DNA of 64,000 nt from Gemmatimonadetes bacterium 2013_60CM_65_52 (GTDB lineage Bacteria > Gemmatimonadota > Gemmatimonadetes > Gemmatimonadales > Gemmatimonadaceae): NCBI GenBank assembly GCA_002215645.1, contig NGFI01000013.1:124001-188000 (forward strand), given 5' to 3'. A program made the position numbers and the translations under genes. The notes beneath the pieces were generated by a model, which had not been told where the DNA came from, did not search any database, and was given only the letters and a program-made list of their open reading frames with translations. Positions 50,430 through 64,000 of this stretch are shown here, piece by piece (the first letter of the stretch is position 1; each line of letters starts with the position of its first letter).

Positions 50430-51997
50430 TGACCGTTCACCATTTCACGCCGCGCGAACCGGCGTTGCGCGTCGCAGGCGTCGCAGTTGCCGCAGGTCCA
50501 CTCATCGTCCACCGCCTCGCCGAAGTATTCCAGCAGATGGCGGGTGCGGCAGCGCGCAGACTGACAATACGCGACCATTGCGCGCAGCTTCGCGTGATCC
50601 TGCTCGCGCCGCGCCTCGTAATCCGTCAGATCCGCGCTGAGGTCGACCGAAGTCAGCCGGCTGGTCACCCGCTCCCACTGCGCGCCGCGATGCTCGCGCA
50701 CGAGCGCGTGCCGCTTGAGCAGCACGAGCACGATGCGCGCCTTGCGCCGCGCCACGTCCGACCGCTCCGCCAGGGTCGAGAGCTCGACGCGTTCGCCGAG
50801 CGGATATTGCTCCAGCATCAGTGCCACCTTGGCGGCCTCCTCGACGTCCGGATACTTGCCGCCGAGGAAGTACGATTGCACACGTGAATCCTCAACACGG
50901 TAGAGAATGATGCAGGATGCCGGCAGTCCATCCCGCCCCGCGCGCCCCGCCTCCTGATAGTAGGCCTCGACGGAGCCCGGAAAGTGGTAGTGGAGCACGT
51001 AGCGCAGGTCGCGTTTGTCGATGCCCAGACCGAAGGCGTTGGTGGCAATGATGGCCGCGTGATCGCCTGCCATGAATGCGTCTTGCGACGCTTTGCGTGC
51101 GGTCGGACTCATTTTTCCGTGATAGAGCCCCATGCCGAACCGGTCCTTCAGCCGCTCGAACAGCCGTTCGGCCTCGCGCACCGTGGCGGTGTAGATGATG
51201 CCGCTGCCGGACGACTCGGCCAGGACGCGTTCCACCTCCTCGTCCTTGCTCGAGGTGTTGACCGTGCGCCGTACCTCGAAGCGGAGATTCGGGCGCGCGA
51301 ATCCCGTGACGGTGACGCTCGGATCGTCCATGCCGAGCTGCCGCACGATGTCCGCACGGACGTCCGCGGTTGCGGTCGCCGTCAGGGCGAGGATGTTCGG
51401 CTCCCCGAGACGCGCGATGACGGAGCCGAGCGTGAGGTAGTCGGGACGGAAGTCGTGTCCCCACTGGCTTACGCAGTGCGCCTCGTCGACAACGATGAGA
51501 CTCACCGTGCGCGTCAACAGGCGGTCGAAGAACTCACGGTCCTTGAATCGCTCGGGCGTGAGGTACAGAATCTCGCCTTCTCCCTCGAGTACCCGGCGCG
51601 CGGTTTCACGCGCTTCTACCGTGTTGAGATGCGAATGCATGACGAGCGCGTCCACCCCGTGGGCGTGGAGCTTGTCCTGCTGGTCCTTCATGAGGGCGAT
51701 GAGTGGACTCACGACGATGGTGAGTCCGGGCAGGAGCAGCGCGGGCAATTGATAGACAATCGACTTTCCGGCGCCGGTGGGCATGACGACGAGGGCGTCA
51801 CGCCCTTCCAGCACGGCTTTGATCGGCTCCCATTGTCCCTTGCGAAAATCTGCATGCCCGAAGCGGTCGCGAAGCACATCGCGCGCACGGGCTCTCGAGG
51901 CGGCCTTCGGCACGGGCATACGAGAGGCACGAAGCGGGCCCGGTACGTCGGCGCCCAGCCTGCTTGGAATCGCACGAATGCGCGGGCGCGATGACAT
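50423..51997 (-). CDS. recQ: ATP-dependent DNA helicase RecQ
   Basis: 524 residues. All helicase motifs are visible: GHADFRKGQWEPI (motif 0), PTGAGKSIVYQLP (Walker A), VDEAHCVSQWGHDFRPDY (Walker B and aromatic loop), LALTATAT (motif III), GIIYTATVREA, then AIIATNAFGLGIDKRDLRYVLH and YYQEAGRAGRDG (motif VI). The zinc-binding domain is complete with four Cys (MVAYCQSARCRTR and TCGNCDACDA). It ends without an HRDC domain, which is absent in shorter RecQs. It unwinds DNA in recombination repair. The final codons come from a GGTGAAC-type palindromic element. Confidence 0.95.
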   Translation of the reverse strand: MSSRPRIRAIPSRLGADVPGPLRASRMPVPKAASRARARDVLRDRFGHADFRKGQWEPIKAVLEGRDALVVMPTGAGKSIVYQLPALLLPGLTIVVSPLIALMKDQQDKLHAHGVDALVMHSHLNTVEARETARRVLEGEGEILYLTPERFKDREFFDRLLTRTVSLIVVDEAHCVSQWGHDFRPDYLTLGSVIARLGEPNILALTATATADVRADIVRQLGMDDPSVTVTGFARPNLRFEVRRTVNTSSKDEEVERVLAESSGSGIIYTATVREAERLFERLKDRFGMGLYHGKMSPTARKASQDAFMAGDHAAIIATNAFGLGIDKRDLRYVLHYHFPGSVEAYYQEAGRAGRDGLPASCIILYRVEDSRVQSYFLGGKYPDVEEAAKVALMLEQYPLGERVELSTLAERSDVARRKARIVLVLLKRHALVREHRGAQWERVTSRLTSVDLSADLTDYEARREQDHAKLRAMVAYCQSARCRTRHLLEYFGEAVDDEWTCGNCDACDAQRRFARREMVNGQR

Positions 51998-52029
51998 GAC
52001 ATCTGTCGCGCGTGCATATTGCCGCGCGC

Positions 52030-52962
52030 ATGAGAGCCACCGTCGTCGTTCCCACCTATCGTCGATCTGCCGACCTGACCAGATGTCTGGCTGCGATTCG
52101 CCTGCAGACGCGAGCGCCGGACGCCGTCATCGTCACCGTGCGCGCCGATGACGCCGAATCCGCGGCCGTCGTCAGTGCCCTATCGCCATCGTGGCCTGCG
52201 TTGAAGAGCGTCACCGTCGCTCGGCCCGGTGTGGTCGCGGCGATGAATGCGGCCCTCGATGCAGCGGACGGCGACATCTTCGCCCTCACCGACGACGATG
52301 CCGAACCGGAGCCCGAGTGGCTCGAGCGTCTGCTCGCCGCTTTCGAGATGGATCCGCACATCGGCGGAGTGGGCGGTCGCGACGTTCAGGAGCGTGCGGA
52401 TGCGCGCGCGAGAGACGTTGGCCGCGTGCAATGGTTCGGGCGGACGATCGGCAATCACCACGCCGGCATCGGCGCCGCGCGCCACGTGGACGTCCTCAAG
52501 GGGGTCTGTTGTGCGTTCCGCCTGTCGCCGCTCCGCGACATCCGGTTCGACGAGCGGCTCCGCGGCACTGGTGCGCAGGTGCATTGGGAGCTCGCGCTCT
52601 GTCTGGCGATGCGAAAAAAGGGGTGGATCCTCGTGTACGATCCCGCGATTCGCGTCCGGCATCACATCGGCGTTCGTCATGACGCCGACCAACTGCATCG
52701 CGGACGGTTCGACGTCGAGCCGCACGAGAATGCCGTGTTCAACGAAACGCTGGCCATCGCGGAACATCTGCCGACGCTGCGCCGCGCCGTGTTTCGCGTC
52801 TGGGCACTGCTCGTGGGGACGGCCGCCGAGCCGGGCGTCCTTCAGGTGCCGCGCATTGCGCTGCGTGAGGGCCGGGCGTCGCTGACGCGTTTCGCCGCGA
52901 CACAGCGTGCCCGCGCGCAGGGATTTCGGGCTGCGCATCGCGATGAACGGCCCGACGAGTGA
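52030..52962 (+). CDS. Family 2 glycosyltransferase
   Basis: 310 residues from ATG 52030 (GTG 52012 is an alternative). GT2 motifs: VVVPTYRRSADLTRCL at the start, the nucleotide-binding FALTDDDAEPEPEWLERL, with the DDD motif, and the acceptor region ending at AQVHWELALCLAMRKKGWILVYDP. It transfers a sugar from a nucleotide donor to a glycan or lipid, perhaps a rhamnosyl or galactosyl chain. No membrane helix is seen. Its last bases overlap the start of the rRNA/tRNA methyltransferase gene (GTGA). Confidence 0.9.
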   Translation: MRATVVVPTYRRSADLTRCLAAIRLQTRAPDAVIVTVRADDAESAAVVSALSPSWPALKSVTVARPGVVAAMNAALDAADGDIFALTDDDAEPEPEWLERLLAAFEMDPHIGGVGGRDVQERADARARDVGRVQWFGRTIGNHHAGIGAARHVDVLKGVCCAFRLSPLRDIRFDERLRGTGAQVHWELALCLAMRKKGWILVYDPAIRVRHHIGVRHDADQLHRGRFDVEPHENAVFNETLAIAEHLPTLRRAVFRVWALLVGTAAEPGVLQVPRIALREGRASLTRFAATQRARAQGFRAAHRDERPDE

Positions 52963-54119
52963 AGCAACAAGGAGCCGAGACCGCCGCCGGATTCGACTGC
53001 TTCGCGATTGTCGCGCCGGGCCTCGAGCCATTCGCCCTGGCGGAGGCGCGCGAGCTCGGCCTCGACGTGCGCGCGGTGGATGGCGGATTCGAGTGGTCCG
53101 GGGATGCGCGCAGCGTCCTGGCCGCCAACATCGGGTTGCGCATCGCATCGCGTGTGCTGGTGCGGCTCGCGAGCTTCGATGCGCGGTCCTTTGCGGAGCT
53201 CGAGCGGCGCGGGCGACAGGTGCCGTGGCAGCGCGTCGTGCGGGAGGGCGCGGCGGTGCGATTTCGCGTCACGAGCAGGAAGTCGAAGCTGTATCACACG
53301 GGCGGCATCGCACAGCGGTTGAGCGACGCGGTGCGCCGCGCGCTTCCCGGCGTAAGCACGAGCGAGGCCGCGGATGAAGCCGAAGACCTGGATGCCGCGA
53401 CGTTGATCGTCGTGCGGTTTCTGCGCGATCACTGCACCATCAGCGCGGATACGTCCGGCGCGTTGCTGCATCGACGCGGATATCGCGAAGCGACGGCGAA
53501 AGCGCCTGTTCGAGAGACGATCGCGGCCGCGCTTCTGCGTGCGTCGGAATGGGACGCGACTGCGCCGCTGGTGGACCCGTTCTGCGGATCGGGCACCATT
53601 CCCATCGAGGCTGCGCTCGTGGCCCTCGGCCGCGCACCGGGAGTGCGGCGTCATTTCGCCGTGGAGCATTGGCCGGGCGTACGTGCGACGCTCGCGGCTG
53701 AGGTGCGGACTGAGCTCGCCGCGCGCGCGGTGGCGCGCGAGCACGCCGCGATCATCGGCAGCGATCGAGATGCGGGCGCGATTGCCGCCGCGACGGCGAA
53801 TGCAATGCGGGCAGGTGTGGCGGAGGCCGTGTCGTTCACCGAGCGGAGCATTTCTGCGGCGTCGTTTCCGGCTGGTGCGCGCGGCTGGGTCGTGACGAAT
53901 CCGCCGTATGGAGTGCGCGTTGGTGAGTCCTCGAAGGTGCGCGACCTTTGGGCCACGTTCGGCCGGGTGCTGCGAGAACGCGCGGGGGGATGGCGGATCG
54001 CGCTGCTGTCGCCGGACATGGCGCTCGAGCGTCAGCTCGGCTTTCCGGTGCAGGTGGTTGCGACGACGTCGAATGGCGGGATTCCGGTGCGGTTGGTGGT
54101 CGCCGACGTTCCTGCGTAG
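52959..54119 (+). CDS. THUMP-domain class I RNA methyltransferase
   Basis: 386 residues. The N-terminal part (1-160) is a THUMP/ferredoxin-like RNA-binding region; the catalytic domain (about 165-386) has VDPFCGSGTIPIEAAL, the AdoMet site, and NPPYGVRVGE, the NPPY motif of N2-guanine or N6-adenine methyltransferases. It resembles RlmL/TrmN-type enzymes that modify guanosine N2 in 23S rRNA or tRNA; which one is not clear from the sequence. GTG start overlapping the preceding gene. Cytosolic. Confidence 0.92.
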   Translation: MKQQGAETAAGFDCFAIVAPGLEPFALAEARELGLDVRAVDGGFEWSGDARSVLAANIGLRIASRVLVRLASFDARSFAELERRGRQVPWQRVVREGAAVRFRVTSRKSKLYHTGGIAQRLSDAVRRALPGVSTSEAADEAEDLDAATLIVVRFLRDHCTISADTSGALLHRRGYREATAKAPVRETIAAALLRASEWDATAPLVDPFCGSGTIPIEAALVALGRAPGVRRHFAVEHWPGVRATLAAEVRTELAARAVAREHAAIIGSDRDAGAIAAATANAMRAGVAEAVSFTERSISAASFPAGARGWVVTNPPYGVRVGESSKVRDLWATFGRVLRERAGGWRIALLSPDMALERQLGFPVQVVATTSNGGIPVRLVVADVPA

Positions 54120-54153
54120 GAGTATCCGCCGCTCGGATAGCTCTGATCCATCA

Positions 54154-54167
54154 ATATCAATTGATAT
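54154..54167. promoter_or_regulatory. Perfect 14-bp palindrome upstream of the poly-HAMP operon
   Basis: ATATCAATTGATAT at 54154-54167 is a perfect dyad in an otherwise G+C-rich region. It lies 190 bases before the start of the poly-HAMP kinase and 35 bases after the stop of the methyltransferase gene. It could be the operator of the operon. A chance match is unlikely but not excluded. Confidence 0.4.
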
Positions 54168-54356
54168 GGCCCGGAGTGTGCTTTTTGCATGCTGCTCCGG
54201 AGCCGAGCCGCGCAGTTCTGATACGCCAGAGGTCGGCACAATTATTGAACGCGTGCGGCGGCACGTGCGTCCGTCGTCCCGGGCCGACGCACGATCTGCC
54301 GTGCCGCGGAGGATCCCCGTGGCCCTTCCCATCCGTCTTCCCTGAAGGAGCTGACC

Positions 54357-60709
<6,353 letters not shown>

Positions 60710-60725
<16 letters not shown>

Positions 60726-61582
60726 ATGCGGAAGCGCCGCTTCCCGGCCCACCGTATGTCTACAACCCGGAGCTCGAGCGCATCGAGATCGAGCTCCTGC
60801 TGGAGGGAGTCTATCGCCACTACGGGTTCGACTTCCGGTCCTACGCGTATGCCTCGATTCGCCGCCGGCTGTGGAAGCGGGTGGAGGGCGAGGGATTGCG
60901 GTCTCTCTCCGAGCTGCAGGCGCGCATTCTTCACGACCCGGACGCGATGGAGCGACTGCTCCTCGATCTGTCCGTCAACGTCACGTCGATGTTCCGGGAC
61001 CCGTCGTTCTACCGCGAGTTCCGCGAGCTCGTGGTGCCGATGCTGCGCACATATCCCTTCGTCCGCATCTGGCACGCCGGCTGTTCGACGGGCGAGGAGG
61101 TATTCTCGATGGCCATCCTCCTCGAGGAGGAGGGGCTCTATGACCGGGCGCGGCTCTACGCGACGGACATCAACGACGTCGTCCTCTTGCGGGCACGGCA
61201 GGGCATCTTCCCGCTCGACCGCATGCAGGAATACACCGACAACTACATCCGCGCGGGCGGACGGCGTTCGTTCTCGGAGTATTACACGGCGAAATACGAC
61301 GGTGCGCTCTTCTCGCCGTCGCTGGTGCGGAACGTGGTCTTCTCCCAGCACAATCTGGCAACGGACCGGTCGTTCGCCGAGTTCCACGTGATCTTCTGCC
61401 GCAACGTGCTGATCTACTTCGACAAGACGCTGCAGAACCGCGTGCATCGGCTGTTCTATGATTCGCTCGTGATGTTCGGCGTGCTCGCGCTGGGGGGGAA
61501 GGAGTCGCTCAAGTTCTCGCAGTACGAGCCGTGTTACGAGAAGATCAGCCAGGCCGAAAAGCTCTACCGGAAAGTGCTCTGA
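60710..61582 (+). CDS. cheR: CheR protein-glutamate methyltransferase
   Basis: 290 residues, starting at ATG 60710 inside the end of the kinase gene (or at GTG 60722). The helical N-terminal domain ([17 protein letters not shown]) precedes the AdoMet domain: [17 protein letters not shown], then LYATDIND, and [11 protein letters not shown]. It transfers methyl groups to glutamates of chemoreceptor-like coiled coils. No chemoreceptor gene is in the window, so the substrate may be the poly-HAMP kinase or another partner. The stop TGA shares one base with the start of cheB. Confidence 0.94.
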
Positions 61583-62178
61583 TGCGGGCGAACGGAGTGG
61601 GATACGATGTGATGGTGGTGGGCACGTCCTGGGGCGGTCTCGACGCGGTGCGGACGCTGCTGTCGGGATTGCCTGGCACGTTCGGCATGGCGGTGACAGT
61701 GGTACAGCACCGCCACAAGGACTCGACTCACATACTTCGTTCGCTGCTGCAGGAGCGGACGCCGATGCCGGTACGGGAAGTGGAGGACAAGATGCCCATC
61801 GAGCACGGCTGCGTGTACGTGGCACCGTCCGACTACCATACGTTGATCGAGCCCGGGCATTTCTCGCTCAGCACGGAGGCACCCGTGCGCTACAGCCGTC
61901 CGTCGATCGACGTGACATTTCTCTCCGCGGCGGACAGCTACGGACATCGCGCCGTCGGCGTGGTCCTCACCGGTGCGAGCGTGGACGGCACCGAGGGGTT
62001 GAAGCGGATCTCCGAGCGGGGCGGCATGGTGGTGGTGCAGGATCCGGCGACAGCCGAAAGCTCGCTGATGCCGGCTGCCGCGGCGAAGGCCGTGCCTCGG
62101 GCGCGCGTGATGCCCCTCGAGGAGATGGTGAGGTTTCTCGCCATGCTTCCCGTGGCGGGCGCGGAGCGCGACGCGTGA
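61582..62178 (+). CDS. CheB methylesterase domain without receiver
   Basis: 198 residues from ATG 61582. Only the methylesterase domain is present. The catalytic triad is seen in GTSWGGLDAV (Ser), VVQHRHKDST (His) and LTGASVDGTEG (Asp). Classical CheB has an N-terminal receiver that controls activity; here it is missing. The downstream gene begins with a receiver domain and may supply it. CheR and CheB adjacent with a kinase on each side suggest reversible methylation of a target in this signalling unit. The stop overlaps the next start (GTGA). Confidence 0.92.
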   Translation: MRANGVGYDVMVVGTSWGGLDAVRTLLSGLPGTFGMAVTVVQHRHKDSTHILRSLLQERTPMPVREVEDKMPIEHGCVYVAPSDYHTLIEPGHFSLSTEAPVRYSRPSIDVTFLSAADSYGHRAVGVVLTGASVDGTEGLKRISERGGMVVVQDPATAESSLMPAAAAKAVPRARVMPLEEMVRFLAMLPVAGAERDA

Positions 62179-64000
62179 GCGAAGCTCCCGCACCGCCGAT
62201 CGCGGTGGCCGCCGACGCCGGAGGTGCGGGGACGCCATCGCGAGTGGCGCAACCTCCCGTCGAGATCCTGATCGTGGACGACCGGCCGGAGAATCTCCTC
62301 GCGCTCGAGGCGATCCTCGAGCCGCTCGGACAGACGTTGATCCGCGCGGGCTCCGGCGATGATGCCCTCCGCACGCTGCTGCGGCATGACGTCGCGGTGA
62401 TTCTGCTCGACGTGCAGATGCCCGTCCTCAGCGGGTTCGAGACGGCGCGATTGATCAAGTCACGCGAGCGAAGCCGGTACATCCCCATCATCTTCCTGAC
62501 GGCGATCAGCAAGGAAGAGGAGTACGTCTTCGAGGGGTACTCCGTCGGCGCGGTGGACTATCTCTTCAAGCCGTTCCAGCCGGACATCCTTCGCTCGAAG
62601 GTCAGCGTCTTCGTCGACCTGTACCAGAAACAGCGCCAGCTCTCGATTCAGCAGCAACGCCTGGTGGAGGCGGACCTGCGCGACCTCGAGACGCGGCACA
62701 TTCGCGAGCTGTACGAGTCGGAAGCGCGCTTCTCCGAGATCGTCAGGTCCGCCATGGATGCGATCGTCGTGTTCGACACCGATGCGATCGTGACGATCTT
62801 CAATACCGCTGCCGAGCACATGTTCGGCATGACGAGCGAGGAAGCCGTTGGCCGCGACGTGCGGCGACTCTTTCCCGAGGCGCTGCGCGAAGGATTCTTC
62901 GATACCGTGTGCGTCGACAACGCCGCGAGAACTCAGGCTGCCCGGAAGGAAGGTCAGCATGTCCTCTCGTTCGACGCGTTGCGCTCCGGCGGCGAACCGT
63001 TTCCGGTGGAAGCCACGGTGAGCTGCCTCACCGTACGCGGAAAACGCACATACACGCTGATCCTTCGCGACATCTCGGAGCGCAGACGCGCCGAGCAGGA
63101 GCTCCAGGAGCAGGCGAAGTCGCTGGCGACGGCAATGGGCGAGCTCAAAGGCCTGAACGCCGAACTTGCGGACCGGCAGGTGGAGCTCGAGCGCGCGATG
63201 GCGGCGCGCAGCCGATTCTACGCCTCCATGAGCCACGAGCTCCGTACGCCCATCAACGCCGTGCTCGGATACAGCACGCTGCTCCTGGAGAACATCTACG
63301 GACCACTGAACGAGAAGCAGGCGGAAGGCATCGCGCGCACGCACAAGGCCGCGAAGCATCTGCTCGAGCTGGTGAACGACGTGCTGGATCTCTCGAAGAT
63401 CGAGGCAGGGAAGATCGACCTGCGCCTGCAGCCCGTGGCATTCCCGGCGCTCATCGAGGATCTGTTCGTCACCGTGCGGCCGTTGGCCGACCAGTACGGC
63501 TCACCGCTGTCGCTCGAGCATGACGGGGACGCCATCAACGTGGTGAGTGATCCGCGCCGGCTGCGCCAGATCCTGTTGAACCTCCTCTCCAACGCCATCA
63601 AGTTCGGCCGCGGCAATCCCATCAGGGTCCGCTCCATTCCGATGAGCGAGGGGGGCGTTACGATCGAGGTCATCGATCAGGGCGAGGGCATCGCGCAGGC
63701 GGATCGCGAAAAGATCTTCGACGAGTTCGTTCAGCTCGGAAAGACGCAGCGCACGGAAGGGACAGGGCTCGGCCTGCCCATCTCGCGTCGCCTGGCGGAG
63801 ATGCTGAACGGCAGGCTGGAAATCGAGTCCGAGATCGGCGTGGGCAGCACGTTCCGGTTGGTCGTTCCGTCCGCGGCCACGATACAACCCGGCCGCATGT
63901 CGCGCCCCCTCGATCAGGATGCGATCATGCGCTCAATCGAAGAGCGAGACGGTCACCGGGACAACGGGAGCGTCGAGCGTCCGGCGGCGACGTCGACCGT
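62175..64000 (+). CDS. REC-PAS-histidine kinase (3'-truncated by window edge)
   Basis: An open frame of at least 608 codons from GTG 62175 (GTGA overlap with cheB) to the window end. A receiver (about 29-145; DDRPEN, Asp79 in ILLDVQMP, and Lys in LFKPF) is followed by a coiled linker, PAS (about 185-310), a second coiled helix, and a kinase core with His354 in [28 protein letters not shown] and GTGLGLPIS. The end lies outside the window. The receiver may be the target of the preceding kinase, making a relay. Confidence 0.93.
   Translation, partial: MSEAPAPPIAVAADAGGAGTPSRVAQPPVEILIVDDRPENLLALEAILEPLGQTLIRAGSGDDALRTLLRHDVAVILLDVQMPVLSGFETARLIKSRERSRYIPIIFLTAISKEEEYVFEGYSVGAVDYLFKPFQPDILRSKVSVFVDLYQKQRQLSIQQQRLVEADLRDLETRHIRELYESEARFSEIVRSAMDAIVVFDTDAIVTIFNTAAEHMFGMTSEEAVGRDVRRLFPEALREGFFDTVCVDNAARTQAARKEGQHVLSFDALRSGGEPFPVEATVSCLTVRGKRTYTLILRDISERRRAEQELQEQAKSLATAMGELKGLNAELADRQVELERAMAARSRFYASMSHELRTPINAVLGYSTLLLENIYGPLNEKQAEGIARTHKAAKHLLELVNDVLDLSKIEAGKIDLRLQPVAFPALIEDLFVTVRPLADQYGSPLSLEHDGDAINVVSDPRRLRQILLNLLSNAIKFGRGNPIRVRSIPMSEGGVTIEVIDQGEGIAQADREKIFDEFVQLGKTQRTEGTGLGLPISRRLAEMLNGRLEIESEIGVGSTFRLVVPSAATIQPGRMSRPLDQDAIMRSIEERDGHRDNGSVERPAATST

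Overview
The window is about two-thirds G+C and densely packed, with many start/stop overlaps (GTGA, ATGA, TTGA) between neighbouring genes. It holds no rRNA, tRNA, CRISPR array or insertion sequence that I can see. The protein families (DUF4097 and DUF5916 secreted proteins, many two-component hybrids, zinc-ribbon Ser/Thr kinase, two-domain aldehyde dehydrogenase next to DeoC) suggest an aerobic soil-type bacterium. Gemmatimonadota is my best guess; it is an inference from gene content and was not tested against any database.

Layout. 1-3263: the end of an unsaturated-uronate (pectin) catabolic cluster: MFS transporter, KduD, KduI and a secreted DUF4861 protein. 3260-8513 (minus strand): deoC, an ALDH16-like double aldehyde dehydrogenase and a GGDEF-EAL protein, closely spaced. 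8669-16423: a hybrid histidine kinase, an acidic hypothetical, a small protein, a YncE-like lipoprotein and a large outer-membrane DUF5916 protein. 16503-22587: mostly envelope genes (DUF4097, NlpC/P60, a YDPRYPN-repeat secreted protein), a sensor with a histidine-kinase dimerisation domain but no ATPase domain, and an AraC-alkyltransferase fusion. 22757-23835: a low-G+C islet with a Clp-fold serine protease and a small coiled-coil protein. 23991-26808: the three-gene proton-translocating transhydrogenase (pntB, pntAB, pntAA). 27419-31700: a Ser/Thr kinase, a DRRD-repeat secreted protein, a dispersed inverted repeat, a glycine-zipper lipoprotein and a deoxynucleoside kinase. 31747-33863: a four-gene operon of two Rieske proteins and two His-containing membrane proteins.

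33968-40072 is a regulatory block: a membrane hybrid kinase translationally coupled to a ChpT/Spo0B-like phosphotransfer candidate, a FliA-family sigma factor, an NtrC-type activator and a FlgM-like peptide, with no flagellar gene present. 40106-54119 holds mixed housekeeping genes (epimerases, PAP2, a third hybrid kinase, DapA-like, PlsC-like, SufE, OsmC, glycosyltransferases, RecQ, THUMP methyltransferase).

54357-64000 is the most striking region. A 2122-residue soluble kinase resembles fungal group III (Nik1/Os-1) kinases, with nine exact-length 276-bp HAMP repeats plus partial ones, then GAF, kinase and three receiver domains. It is followed, with every junction overlapping, by cheR, a receiver-less cheB, and a REC-PAS-kinase gene that runs off the window. 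No chemoreceptor, CheA or CheW lies in the window. This looks like a chemotaxis-style methylation module attached to a poly-HAMP kinase rather than to flagellar chemotaxis.
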